Shown: one piece after another, positions 26,343 to 35,407 of the stretch | How positions within the stretch are numbered: the stretch's first letter is position 1 | How the letters are laid out: each line of letters opens with the position of its first letter | Source: Bacteroidia bacterium | GTDB taxonomy: Bacteria; Bacteroidota; Bacteroidia; AKYH767-A; OLB10 | Direction of reading: 5' to 3' | Assembly: GCA_037045145.1 (NCBI GenBank) | Contig: JBAOIA010000011.1 | Span: 1,736,001-1,800,000 of the forward strand | DNA: 64,000 nucleotides | Notes under the pieces: model-generated | The model's database searches: none | What the model was told of the DNA's origin: nothing | The model's input: only the letters and a program-made list of their open reading frames with translations | Translations under genes and position numbers: made by a program

Positions 26343-27905
26343 ATGATAAACTTGCAAAACACTTTTCCATTGTTTTCAAAAAAACTCATAAATGCTATGT
26401 TTATAATGCCATTGGTATTTCTGATGTTGTTTGTGTCCAATGTTTGGGCTGGGGGCAACGATACTCTTTCTGCTAATATTGATGAAAATGTCCATGTTGC
26501 AGAGAAGTCTAAAGATTTTGAAATAGCACTACAACCTGCTTTGCTCAGTGAAAACAGCACTTCGCAAATTCGTGCAGGGCTGATTTATGATTGTACAACC
26601 AATACAATTGTATGGGAAAAAGATTTAAAATATGCCTATCCCATAGCATCACTTACCAAAATGATGGTAGCGCTTATCGCAATTGAAGAAATTAAATGTG
26701 GTACTGTTGATTGGCAAGATCAGATTTCTGTTACAAAATCATATAGAAAAAGTAAAAGAAGTAAACGTACTTATACAGTTAATGAGACCTATATTCTTGA
26801 GTCTTTACTGAAGATGGCTATGATTCCATCAAATAATGAAGCTTGCGGACTTATCGGAAAACATATCAGTGGCTCAGTAGAAGCATTTGTAGCACGAATG
26901 AATCAGAAAGCAGCAGCATTAGGGATGACTCAAACCTTCTATTCAAATCCGTCAGGATTACCTGCAGGCTATGGAAGTCTTGACAATAGTTCCTCGCCAT
27001 ACGATTTGTTAAAACTGTCAACAGAATTGGTTAAATATCCAGAACTACTTTCTATTACTAATATTGCTTTTGCAGAAGTGGAAAATGGGCATGGCTCCAA
27101 TGTTTACAGAAACCATAACCATTTGGTTATGGACTACCCCGGAGAAGTGGATGGACTAAAAACAGGATATACAAAAAATGCAAAATTTTGCTTAGTTGCT
27201 ACTGCTAAGAAGAATGATCATCGTTTAATTGCTATTGCATTAGGTGCAGCAAACCCGTGGCTACGTAATCAGATTGTTGGCGAAATGCTCAATAATTATT
27301 ACACACAGTTAGGTATTGGGCCAATGGGTAACCAAAAAGTTGATCCATTGTTTGTTAAAGCGGATAGAAAAACGGTAAATGATATTGCAAATAGCAATGT
27401 GCCGGTAATGAATCAGCAAATTGTTTATAAAACAGTAACTTCAATTCAGAAAAGAGCGCATATTGTAAAATCAGGACAAACCTTATCTGAAATAGCCGGT
27501 AAATATAATTGCTCCGTTAATGAACTGAAAAAATGGAATGGCTTAAAGTCAAGTCGAATTCTTAAAAATCAAAGGCTTTATGTGCGGGTACATGTAAAGA
27601 AGCAAATTCCTGTCAGCACAAATGTTATTGAGAATTATGATGATTGTGAAGATGATGCTGAAGATTGCGCACCACAAAATGTTGCAGGTAAGCAAGAAAC
27701 TCCAATTAAAGAACAACTCCCAACTTCTCAAAATAAACCTGCACTGAAGGTTATTTATCACCAAGTACAGCCCGGTGATACATTATGGAAAATTGCACAA
27801 CAATATCCAGGTACCTCTGTTGAGCAACTAAAAAAAATCAATAAAATTTCAAATTCAAAGGACCTCAAAGCAGGTAGTAAAATAAAAGTGTCAGTGAATA
27901 GCTGA
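26343..27905 (+). CDS. D-alanyl-D-alanine carboxypeptidase with two C-terminal LysM domains
   Basis: 520 residues. After a membrane/signal segment (about 17-36) comes a penicillin-binding S11 peptidase domain with Ser103-x-x-Lys106 (SLTK), Ser163-x-Asn (SNN) and KTG at 273-275, all intact. Two LysM domains follow (about 373-417 and 472-517), separated by an acidic Pro/Gln linker. It trims stem peptides of periplasmic peptidoglycan. Where classical PBP5 has an amphipathic membrane anchor, this one has glycan-binding modules. It is followed by a DUF4468 gene after 23 bp. Confidence 0.9.
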   Translation: MINLQNTFPLFSKKLINAMFIMPLVFLMLFVSNVWAGGNDTLSANIDENVHVAEKSKDFEIALQPALLSENSTSQIRAGLIYDCTTNTIVWEKDLKYAYPIASLTKMMVALIAIEEIKCGTVDWQDQISVTKSYRKSKRSKRTYTVNETYILESLLKMAMIPSNNEACGLIGKHISGSVEAFVARMNQKAAALGMTQTFYSNPSGLPAGYGSLDNSSSPYDLLKLSTELVKYPELLSITNIAFAEVENGHGSNVYRNHNHLVMDYPGEVDGLKTGYTKNAKFCLVATAKKNDHRLIAIALGAANPWLRNQIVGEMLNNYYTQLGIGPMGNQKVDPLFVKADRKTVNDIANSNVPVMNQQIVYKTVTSIQKRAHIVKSGQTLSEIAGKYNCSVNELKKWNGLKSSRILKNQRLYVRVHVKKQIPVSTNVIENYDDCEDDAEDCAPQNVAGKQETPIKEQLPTSQNKPALKVIYHQVQPGDTLWKIAQQYPGTSVEQLKKINKISNSKDLKAGSKIKVSVNS

Positions 27906-27928
27906 TATATGAATCAAACCAAATCAGA

Positions 27929-28477
27929 ATGAAAATCAAACTTATCATTACAAGTTTAATTACGGTATTTAGTGTTGTTCAGCTAAACGCACAGGCTGTC
28001 AGCTATCCGGTTGACAGTGATTCAAAACTAATTTGCTACACCAAGGTAAAAGAGTTAACAGGAGTTTCTAAAAACGATATATTCGACAGAGCATTAGGGT
28101 GGATTAATTCCTATTACAAAAATCCTGCTGATGTGTTGCGTGAAAATGATAAAGCCAATGGGAAGCTACTGTGCAAAGCTCGATTTAAATTAATGAGCGA
28201 GCCTGATAAAAATGGTTTTCAGAAAGATCAGGGCAATGTTCAGTATTCATTGATAATTGAAGTAAAAGAAGGTAAGTACCGATTTAAACTAACGGAAATA
28301 AACTGGAAACAACCTTCTTATTTTCCTGTTGAACGTTGGATGGATACTAAAAATCAATACTACACCAAAGAATGGGATTGGAATTTGAAATATACTGATG
28401 AGCAATCACATAAAGTCATTGCTGAATTAGAAAAGTATATGTCAAATCCGCCTAAGGCTAAGAAAGATGAGTGGTAA
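27929..28477 (+). CDS. Secreted DUF4468-like protein
   Basis: 182 residues with a clear Sec signal peptide ending ...VVQLNAQ. The mature part has the pattern of the DUF4468 (TBP-like fold) family of Bacteroidota exported proteins: VSKNDIFDRALGWINSYY, an alternating strand block and YSLIIEVKEGKYRFKLTEI. Function unknown. Cotranscription with the carboxypeptidase gene hints at an envelope role. Confidence 0.6.
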   Translation: MKIKLIITSLITVFSVVQLNAQAVSYPVDSDSKLICYTKVKELTGVSKNDIFDRALGWINSYYKNPADVLRENDKANGKLLCKARFKLMSEPDKNGFQKDQGNVQYSLIIEVKEGKYRFKLTEINWKQPSYFPVERWMDTKNQYYTKEWDWNLKYTDEQSHKVIAELEKYMSNPPKAKKDEW

Positions 28478-28478
28478 A

Positions 28479-29684
28479 CTAAATCACTCTTTTAGACTGA
28501 CTTTTTTCTGTGATTTTCTGATTTTGCAAATCAACATTTTCAATTAAGACTAAACCGGGCTTTTTACCTTTTTCTAAAGTGCCAAGTTTGTTTTCCATTT
28601 TAAGTGCCTGTGCTCCATTAAATGTTGACCAGGTCAAAAGTTGTTGAAGTGTTATAGCAGGAAATTTATTGGTGATTTTTTTTATTTCTGATAAAACACT
28701 CAATTGTTCGTTTGAGGCAAGACTGTCAGTGCCAATCAAAATATTCTCTGTTGCCTTTGATATTCGCTCAATATCAGGCAGTGTATTTTCTATATATATG
28801 TTCGCATTTGGACAAAAACACCACCATGCTTTATTAACATTTTTTATAGTAAAGCGGATGTCTTCATCACTACTGAAAGTATTATGAACAAAAATTATCT
28901 CATTGCAAAAATTTAACCACGGCACATAGTTTTGTATTGAATTTCTTCCATTGGCTTTAATGTGAGACAAATTGTTTCCGTTTAATTCAAAGAAATTTTT
29001 TAAATCACCTGTACCTGTTTGGAATAAGGTGTTTTCTGATTCAGTTTCCTGATTGTGTATGGTTATTAAAGAAGCTTTGACTTTATTAATTTTTTGAAAC
29101 AAAAGAGGTGTAACAGTATATGGTGCATGTGGGCTGATGCTGCATTTTAAATTTCTGTGGTTAGACTGAAGCGTTTTTTCAAGCTCCTTTGCTTTGCTCC
29201 ATGTTTTTTCTGTATTGAGTTCTGACAGGTCAAATACTTCAATAAAAGTATGGTAAAATAAATCAGATTCATTCTTTATTGGAAATGTTATGGAAGTATT
29301 GCTGATGTCTCCAACCGCAACAATACCCTCTGTTAACATGCTTTTTTCAGCTGATTTTATTGCATCCAAAATTTCTTCTGATTGAGATTGGCTTCTGACA
29401 GCAATCAATTCTTTGATGAAACCTGTTAGTTTGTTATGTTTATTTATCTTTCCTTTAAGATGTGAAAGTTCAAGATGACAGTGTGAATTAATGAATCCAG
29501 GAATTAAGATTCCGTGGAATTTTTGTATAACCGATGGCTCTATTTGAATTTGTAACGTATTATTCAACGCTGTAACATTTTCAAAAACATCTATGATTAT
29601 TCCAGCATTATCCAATACAACTATACCGTCTTTTAGTGGAGCACTGCAAATAGGGAAAATAAAATCTGCTGAATAAAAATTCAT
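28479..29684 (-). CDS. Amidohydrolase, cytosine-deaminase/aminofutalosine-deaminase type
   Basis: 401 residues of the metal-dependent amidohydrolase superfamily. Metal motif HCHLELSHLKG, then SPHAPYTVTP, the His in ITIHNQETESEN, IIFVHNTFSS and GTDSLASNEQLSVL with the catalytic Asp. The HLELSHL form resembles aminodeoxyfutalosine deaminases, and MqnA is encoded 8 kb away, so a place in futalosine-type menaquinone synthesis is a reasonable inference. Another deaminase role is possible. It is convergent with the DUF4468 gene, one base apart. Confidence 0.7.
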   Translation of the reverse strand: MNFYSADFIFPICSAPLKDGIVVLDNAGIIIDVFENVTALNNTLQIQIEPSVIQKFHGILIPGFINSHCHLELSHLKGKINKHNKLTGFIKELIAVRSQSQSEEILDAIKSAEKSMLTEGIVAVGDISNTSITFPIKNESDLFYHTFIEVFDLSELNTEKTWSKAKELEKTLQSNHRNLKCSISPHAPYTVTPLLFQKINKVKASLITIHNQETESENTLFQTGTGDLKNFFELNGNNLSHIKANGRNSIQNYVPWLNFCNEIIFVHNTFSSDEDIRFTIKNVNKAWWCFCPNANIYIENTLPDIERISKATENILIGTDSLASNEQLSVLSEIKKITNKFPAITLQQLLTWSTFNGAQALKMENKLGTLEKGKKPGLVLIENVDLQNQKITEKSQSKRVI

Positions 29685-29729
29685 GATTACAAAACTAATG
29701 GATTTGTGGATGGGCTGCTATTTTCATCG

Positions 29730-29737
29730 TACCTTTG
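29730..29737 (+). promoter_or_regulatory. -7 element TACCTTTG of rlmN
   Basis: Perfect TAnnTTTG; a TTTG at 29703-29706 is 23 nt upstream. It fixes the rlmN start downstream at ATG 29751, 13 nt later. Confidence 0.5.
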
Positions 29738-29750
29738 TGATGTGAAATCA

Positions 29751-30782
29751 ATGCCTAACATCAGGGAACTTACATTCGACCAACTGTCTGAAACAATTGC
29801 CGGACTTGGCGAAAAGTCATTCAGAGCTAAACAAATATACGATTGGCTATGGAATAAAAGTGCACGTTCATTTGACCAAATGAACAATGTGCCGTTGGTG
29901 CTTCGAAACAAACTGGCAGAAACGTTTGCATTTACGCCTATTGTTGTAGCACATGAGCAACGCAGTAGTGACAGAACCATCAAGTATGGATTTAAGTTGC
30001 ATGATGATTATTTAATTGAGGGTGTTTTAATACCCACAGCTTCTCGAATGACTGCTTGTGTATCCTCTCAGGTGGGATGCAGTTTGTCATGCAAATTTTG
30101 TGCAACAGGCAAATTGGATCGGGTACGCAATCTAAATGCTGATGAAATTTACGATCAGGTGGCAATTATCAGAGAACAGAGCATGGAAGTTTATAATATA
30201 CCATTAAGCAATATTGTTTATATGGGGATGGGCGAGCCTCTTTTAAATTATGCCAATGTAATATCATCAATAGAAAGAATTACTTCTGCAAACGGACTTG
30301 GAATGTCACCTCAGCGAATTACAGTATCCACTGCAGGAATAGCAAAGATGATTAACAAACTTGGCGATGACGAGGTGAAATTTAATCTGGCACTTTCACT
30401 GCATGCAGCTAACGACAGTAAGCGCGATAAAATTATGCCCATCAATGAGCATAACAACCTTGATGTTTTGCGTGACGCACTGAAATATTTTTATGACAAG
30501 ACAGGTACTAGGGTAACCTATGAGTTTATTGTTTTTAATAACTTTAACGACTCACTTAAAGATGCACAAGAATTGGCTGAATTTGCCAAACATGTTCCAT
30601 GTAAGATTAATTTGATAGAATACAATGCAATAGGAGATGGTTTTTTTGAAAAAGCCCGATTGGATAGGTTAGAGATATTTAAGAATTATCTGGAAAGTAA
30701 AAATTTAGTAGTCAACATAAGGCGTAGCAGAGGAAAAGATATTGATGCTGCTTGTGGTCAGCTAGCTAATAAGAATCAGTAA
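29751..30782 (+). CDS. rlmN: 23S rRNA (adenine2503-C2)-methyltransferase RlmN
   Basis: 343 residues from ATG 29751 (MPNIRELTFDQL); the open frame extends 15 codons upstream but across the promoter. Radical SAM enzyme with CxxxCxxC at Cys110, 114 and 117, ATGKLDRVRNL, GMGEPLLNY and the catalytic C-terminal Cys in RGKDIDAACGQL. It methylates A2503 of 23S rRNA and A37 of some tRNAs. First of five same-strand genes leading to the flavin reductase. Confidence 0.95.
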   Translation: MPNIRELTFDQLSETIAGLGEKSFRAKQIYDWLWNKSARSFDQMNNVPLVLRNKLAETFAFTPIVVAHEQRSSDRTIKYGFKLHDDYLIEGVLIPTASRMTACVSSQVGCSLSCKFCATGKLDRVRNLNADEIYDQVAIIREQSMEVYNIPLSNIVYMGMGEPLLNYANVISSIERITSANGLGMSPQRITVSTAGIAKMINKLGDDEVKFNLALSLHAANDSKRDKIMPINEHNNLDVLRDALKYFYDKTGTRVTYEFIVFNNFNDSLKDAQELAEFAKHVPCKINLIEYNAIGDGFFEKARLDRLEIFKNYLESKNLVVNIRRSRGKDIDAACGQLANKNQ

Positions 30783-30812
30783 ACTGCTAAAGGCTGCTGC
30801 TACTTAAAAACA

Positions 30813-30820
30813 TACCTTTG
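30813..30820 (+). promoter_or_regulatory. -7 element TACCTTTG of the polyprenyl synthase gene
   Basis: Perfect TAnnTTTG, 12 nt before ATG 30833. It overlaps the alternative TTG codon at 30818, which is therefore an unlikely start. Confidence 0.5.
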
Positions 30821-30832
30821 CAGCCGGTTATT

Positions 30833-31810
30833 ATGGCGCTCAGTTTAGATCAAATTAAGAAGCCCATTTCCTTTGAAATGGACAACTTTGAAAACAAGTT
30901 TCGCGATGCAATGCGAAGCAAAGTTTCTTTGGTTGACAAAATCATGCACTACATCGTCAAGCGCAAAGGCAAGCAAATGCGACCCATGTTTGTTTTTCTT
31001 TCGGCTGGAGTGTGTGGAAAAATAAATGAGTCAACATATATTGCGGCTTCTCTTATTGAATTATTGCACACAGCAACATTGGTGCATGACGATGTTGTTG
31101 ATGATGCATTACAACGTAGAGGATTTTTTTCTATTAATGCAGTCTGGAAAAATAAAATTGCAGTACTGGTGGGAGATTATCTATTGTCACGCGGGTTACT
31201 CATTGCAGTGCAGAACAAGGAATTTAAGTTGCTGGAAATTGTAAGTAATGCAGTGCGTGATATGAGTGAAGGTGAACTGCTGCAAATGGAAAAAGCAAGA
31301 AGACTCGATATTGATGAGGATGTTTATTATAAAATTATCCGTCAGAAGACAGCATCACTAATTGCATCTTGTTGTAGTTGCGGTGCAGCATCTGTACAGG
31401 CAGATGACGGCAGGGTTGAACTGATGCGAGAATTTGGAGAAACAATAGGATTGGCGTTTCAGATAAAGGACGACTTGTTTGATTTCGAAAAAAGTATTTC
31501 TACGGGTAAACCTTCTGGCATTGATATTCGTGAAAGAAAGCTTACACTGCCCATTATTTATGCCTTGTCTCAAGCTACATCGTCAGAAAAAAGGACCATC
31601 ATCAACCTGATTAAAAATGAATATGAAAATGAAAGCAGGGTTGCTGAAGTTTTAGCATTCGTCAATAAACAAAAAGGTATTGATTATGCCAAAGAAAAAA
31701 TGTTTGAACTCAAGAATCATGCATTTGAAATTATTAGCAGTTTTCCTGATAGTGATTACCGAAAATCATTATATGATCTGATTACATTTACGACAGATCG
31801 CAATTACTAA
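30833..31810 (+). CDS. Polyprenyl diphosphate synthase
   Basis: 325 residues, all-alpha isoprenyl synthase. First Asp-rich motif in LVHDDVVDDAL (DDxxD at 86-90), second in IKDDLFDFE, and the GKQMRP substrate motif near residue 46. It condenses isopentenyl diphosphate units into a long chain, probably the menaquinone side chain (octaprenyl/heptaprenyl type), since the family of this form serves quinones. The chain length cannot be read with certainty. Confidence 0.9.
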   Translation: MALSLDQIKKPISFEMDNFENKFRDAMRSKVSLVDKIMHYIVKRKGKQMRPMFVFLSAGVCGKINESTYIAASLIELLHTATLVHDDVVDDALQRRGFFSINAVWKNKIAVLVGDYLLSRGLLIAVQNKEFKLLEIVSNAVRDMSEGELLQMEKARRLDIDEDVYYKIIRQKTASLIASCCSCGAASVQADDGRVELMREFGETIGLAFQIKDDLFDFEKSISTGKPSGIDIRERKLTLPIIYALSQATSSEKRTIINLIKNEYENESRVAEVLAFVNKQKGIDYAKEKMFELKNHAFEIISSFPDSDYRKSLYDLITFTTDRNY

Positions 31811-31812
31811 GG

Positions 31813-32805
31813 ATGTTAAGAAAGGTAATTATTTTAAGTTTAATTTGTATCGGCAGTTTACTTTTACTCCTGTATTTTACATCATTATTCAGTATAAGTG
31901 AATTGATTTATCCAAATAGGATAACTGTTAAATCTTTAACCTCCAACCTTCATAATCTGAAAAAAGATGAATTGGTTATTGATAAAGATGTTACGATTTC
32001 TCCTTTACAACTAAATCTTGATTATAGGAATTTTGAAGTGGTAATACATGACCATTTTAAGATGCAGGGTTGGTATATTGTAGGTGATCAGCCCGCAACC
32101 ACAACTGTACTTTTGTTGCATGATTGGAATAAAAGTAAATTGAGCATGATAGAAACTGCTGAGGCATTATCTCAACTTGGATTTAATGTATGTGTAATTG
32201 ATTTGCCGGCACATGGCGAAAGCGATGGCGAAAAATTTGTTATTGATCAATCAATGAACCACTGTTTGGAAGTGGTTGCTGATAGTTTATTTTGCTTGTT
32301 TGAAACAGATAACCTTGCAGTTGTTGCCTACGGACTTTCAGGCATTGTAGCAAGTTCCTGGAATAAAGTAGATAGCCGGATCCATTGCCTTATTCTTGTT
32401 GACCCTGTGCCGAGCATGACAGTTAAAATCAACGAGTTGGTTGAAGCCAAATGGAATGGCCTTTCTACGTTTATTAGTCATTTGGCAAAAATAAAGTACC
32501 ATCAAAAGACAGGTGTAGATGCCGATTCTTTAAATTTGCAACAGTTTTTAGAAAAATTAAGAACTCCGCTTTTAGTGGCCATTTCTAACAGTGCTTCAGA
32601 TTTAGAAATTATAGAATCCGTTCGTATTTTTGAGTATGCAAAATCATCAAACAAGAAAATTTGGACTAATCAAACCAGAAGTTTTATAAGAATAGATGCT
32701 GATACAGAAAAGAATATGTACAGAGCAATGGCAGCATTTATAAACTCAAATATTTCTTCAGATAAGCCAAAAGTAAAAGTGAGAAAAAGAATTGCCAAAT
32801 TATGA
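31813..32805 (+). CDS. Membrane-anchored alpha/beta-hydrolase-like protein, catalytic site eroded
   Basis: 330 residues with an N-terminal membrane segment (5-28), then an alpha/beta-hydrolase fold: TVLLLHDWNKSK, VIDLPAHGESDGE and a nucleophile elbow at AYGLSGIVAS (Ser176). The elbow lacks the final Gly of GxSxG. I find no convincing His near the end, where RIDADTEKNMYRAMAAF stands. It may be a non-catalytic member. It sits 2 bp after the polyprenyl synthase gene and overlaps dnaG by 4 bp (ATGA). Confidence 0.6.
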   Translation: MLRKVIILSLICIGSLLLLLYFTSLFSISELIYPNRITVKSLTSNLHNLKKDELVIDKDVTISPLQLNLDYRNFEVVIHDHFKMQGWYIVGDQPATTTVLLLHDWNKSKLSMIETAEALSQLGFNVCVIDLPAHGESDGEKFVIDQSMNHCLEVVADSLFCLFETDNLAVVAYGLSGIVASSWNKVDSRIHCLILVDPVPSMTVKINELVEAKWNGLSTFISHLAKIKYHQKTGVDADSLNLQQFLEKLRTPLLVAISNSASDLEIIESVRIFEYAKSSNKKIWTNQTRSFIRIDADTEKNMYRAMAAFINSNISSDKPKVKVRKRIAKL

Positions 32806-34748
32806 TTTCAAAGGAAACGGTTGAATTAATAATTACAACTTCCAGAATAGAGGAGGTCGTTGGCGATTATGTATCATTAAAAAAGCGTGGCGCCAACTTA
32901 CTTGGGTTATGTCCTTTTCATAATGAAAAAACACCATCATTCACAGTGTCGCCTGCAAAAGGCATATACAAATGTTTTGGTTGTGGAAAAGCAGGTGATT
33001 CAGTACGCTTTATGATGGAGCATGAAGCTTTTTCTTACCCCGAAGCTTTGCGATATCTAGCAGAAAAATATAGAATTACTGTCGAAGAAACAATCCCTAC
33101 TGCTGAAGAAATTCAAAAACAGGACGAAAGAGAAAGTTTGTATGTTTTGTACTCCTTTGCACAGAAATTTTTTTCAGAAAAACTTTTTACAACAGAAGAG
33201 GGTAGAGCCATCGGACTTTCATATTTTAATGAACGTGGTTTTAATGAAGCAGTAATTGAAAGATTCCAATTGGGTTATGCCCCCGATCAATGGGATGCTT
33301 TGTCACAAGCTGTTATAGAGAATAAGTTTAACCAACATTTGTATGAGAAAAGTGGATTGGCAGTTGTCAAAGATCAGGAACAAGGTAATCAGAAAGTTTA
33401 CGATCGTTTTCGGGGACGGGTCATTTTTCCTATTCACAATCTTTCAGGACGTGTTATTGCATTTGGAGCAAGACAGTTAGTAAATGACCCTAAGAGCCCT
33501 AAATACATTAACTCTCCTGAGACAGATATTTATCATAAGAGTAAATCACTTTACGGAATTTCATTTGCACGCAAAGCTATTATTCAACAGGATGAGTGTT
33601 TTCTTGTAGAAGGATATACAGATGTTGTTTCCATGTTTCAGGCCGGAGTTGAAAATGTTGTTGCTTCTTCAGGTACTTCGTTAACGCCTGAACAAATACG
33701 GCTTCTAGCCCGGTTTACAGGTAACATTACAATCTTGTATGATGGCGACCCAGCTGGTATTAAAGCTTCATTGCGTGGTATTGATCTCATTCTTGAAGAA
33801 GGGCTCAATGTAAAAGTTGTTTTGTTTCCTGATGGTGATGATCCGGATTCATTTGCGCGTAAAAACAGCGCCACTCAATTGATGGATTACATCAAAAAAA
33901 ATGCAGTAGATTTTATTGGATTTAAAACAGGTCTGCTATTAAAAGAAGTTGCTAATGACCCTGTGCGTAAAGCAGAACTCATCCGTGATATTGTTGAGAG
34001 TATCTCTCGAATTCCTGATGGTATTAAAAGAAGTCTTTATACCAGTCAGTGTGCAACACAAATGGATGTTCCGGAGCAGGTTTTAATTATTGAGTTAAAT
34101 AAAATCAGAAGAAACTTATACAGGAAGGATAATGAACATCAGCAGGCAGAATTAGTTGAGAAATTGATTGAAATGGAATATCTGCCACAGCAAACCATTT
34201 CTACTGAAGCAAATGCATGGTATCAGGAACAGGAAATTATTCGTTTGCTTTTGAATTATGGTGATAAGATTGTTCTTATAAAAGGTGCAGAAGAACCAAC
34301 AACAGTTAGAGAGTTTATACTGGGACAGATTTTACCTGATGGCTTTGGTTTGGATGATGAAATTTTTGCAGGTATTTTCAGCTATCTGATATCATTGAGT
34401 ACAACAGAATTTTTGACCATGCTTAAAACTGAAAATAGCAGTGACTTCGAAAAACTTCGTTCAAAAGCGCACGAATTACTGATAAATAAATATGAATTAA
34501 GTGATTGGGAATCGAAAGGAATTTATGTGCAGACAGAGGAGAATAATTTGCAGGAGGCCATTTTAAATCCGATAAATCATATCAAATTAAAGCGAGTGCA
34601 AATCTTAAAAAGGAAAAATAGTTTACTCCTGAAAGACGAATCATCGCTGAGCGATGAAAGACTGGATGAGATTTTATCACAACAGACAGTTTACGAAAAA
34701 TATATCCATGCACTTTCTAAATTGCTCGGAATCGTTACTCTTGAATAA
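32802..34748 (+). CDS. dnaG: DNA primase
   Basis: 648 residues. Makes RNA primers at the replication fork. The CHCC zinc finger (Cys37, His40, Cys58, Cys61) is in GLCPFHNEKTPSF and YKCFGCGKAGD. TOPRIM residues appear in EGYTDVVSM, YDGDPAGIKAS and PDGDDPDSF. The C-terminal third is the helicase-binding region. Its start overlaps the hydrolase-like gene by ATGA, so translation is coupled to that unlikely partner. Confidence 0.95.
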   Translation: MISKETVELIITTSRIEEVVGDYVSLKKRGANLLGLCPFHNEKTPSFTVSPAKGIYKCFGCGKAGDSVRFMMEHEAFSYPEALRYLAEKYRITVEETIPTAEEIQKQDERESLYVLYSFAQKFFSEKLFTTEEGRAIGLSYFNERGFNEAVIERFQLGYAPDQWDALSQAVIENKFNQHLYEKSGLAVVKDQEQGNQKVYDRFRGRVIFPIHNLSGRVIAFGARQLVNDPKSPKYINSPETDIYHKSKSLYGISFARKAIIQQDECFLVEGYTDVVSMFQAGVENVVASSGTSLTPEQIRLLARFTGNITILYDGDPAGIKASLRGIDLILEEGLNVKVVLFPDGDDPDSFARKNSATQLMDYIKKNAVDFIGFKTGLLLKEVANDPVRKAELIRDIVESISRIPDGIKRSLYTSQCATQMDVPEQVLIIELNKIRRNLYRKDNEHQQAELVEKLIEMEYLPQQTISTEANAWYQEQEIIRLLLNYGDKIVLIKGAEEPTTVREFILGQILPDGFGLDDEIFAGIFSYLISLSTTEFLTMLKTENSSDFEKLRSKAHELLINKYELSDWESKGIYVQTEENNLQEAILNPINHIKLKRVQILKRKNSLLLKDESSLSDERLDEILSQQTVYEKYIHALSKLLGIVTLE

Positions 34749-34757
34749 TTTATCAGA

Positions 34758-35282
34758 ATGATAACTCTAATTGCCGGAACTAACAATAAGAACAGTCACA
34801 CAGAGAGACTAGCGCGTATTTATCATCAGGCTTTATTGGATGTTAATGTCGAAGTTAATTACCTATCACTTGCTGTGCTCAATCAATATATCATCAATGA
34901 AGATATGTATGATAAGAACGACAATAAAATTAATCTGATTGGGGATAACTATTTTCTGAATTCAGCAAAATTGCTTTTTGTTGTTCCTGAATATAATGGA
35001 AGTTTTCCGGGTATTCTCAAGCTATTAATTGATGCTATGGATGTCAAAAAATATTTATACTTCAAGAAAGCTGCAATAGTAGGAGTAGCTACAGGTCGTG
35101 CCGGTAACTTAAGGGGGATTGATCATCTAACGTCAATTTTGCAACATACCAAAATCACTGTAATGCCTCATATTTTACCTGTTTCATCTGTACACCTAGA
35201 AATAGATGAAACACATGAATTCAAGAACGAAAGAACAAAGATGGCACTGCAACTGCATCTGAAGCAGTTTTTGGCATTTTAG
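34758..35282 (+). CDS. NAD(P)H-dependent FMN reductase-like flavoprotein
   Basis: 174 residues, flavodoxin-like fold. GTNNKNSHTERLARIY is the phosphate-binding loop and VPEYNGSFPGILKLLIDAMD the flavin-site motif (PEYN) of the NADPH-dependent FMN reductase/azoreductase family. The electron acceptor is unknown. It closes the rlmN-to-dnaG gene row. The next 300 bp carry an independent promoter and the candidate RNA. Confidence 0.85.
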   Translation: MITLIAGTNNKNSHTERLARIYHQALLDVNVEVNYLSLAVLNQYIINEDMYDKNDNKINLIGDNYFLNSAKLLFVVPEYNGSFPGILKLLIDAMDVKKYLYFKKAAIVGVATGRAGNLRGIDHLTSILQHTKITVMPHILPVSSVHLEIDETHEFKNERTKMALQLHLKQFLAF

Positions 35283-35373
35283 AATATATGAGCATGGATG
35301 TTCTTGCAATATTGCATTTTATCCTTAAAAAATAGCCAAATTTGATTCCTTTTCAGCATTTCATCCCAAAAAC

Positions 35374-35404
35374 TTTGTAGATTTTTTTATCGTATTTATT
35401 ATTG
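35374..35404 (+). promoter_or_regulatory. Two-part promoter of the candidate RNA
   Basis: TTTG at 35374-35377, a spacer of exactly 19 nt, and TATTATTG at 35397-35404 (one mismatch to TAnnTTTG). The start point expected a few bases later coincides with the first base pairs of the predicted RNA at about 35409. Confidence 0.5.
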
Positions 35405-35407
35405 TAG

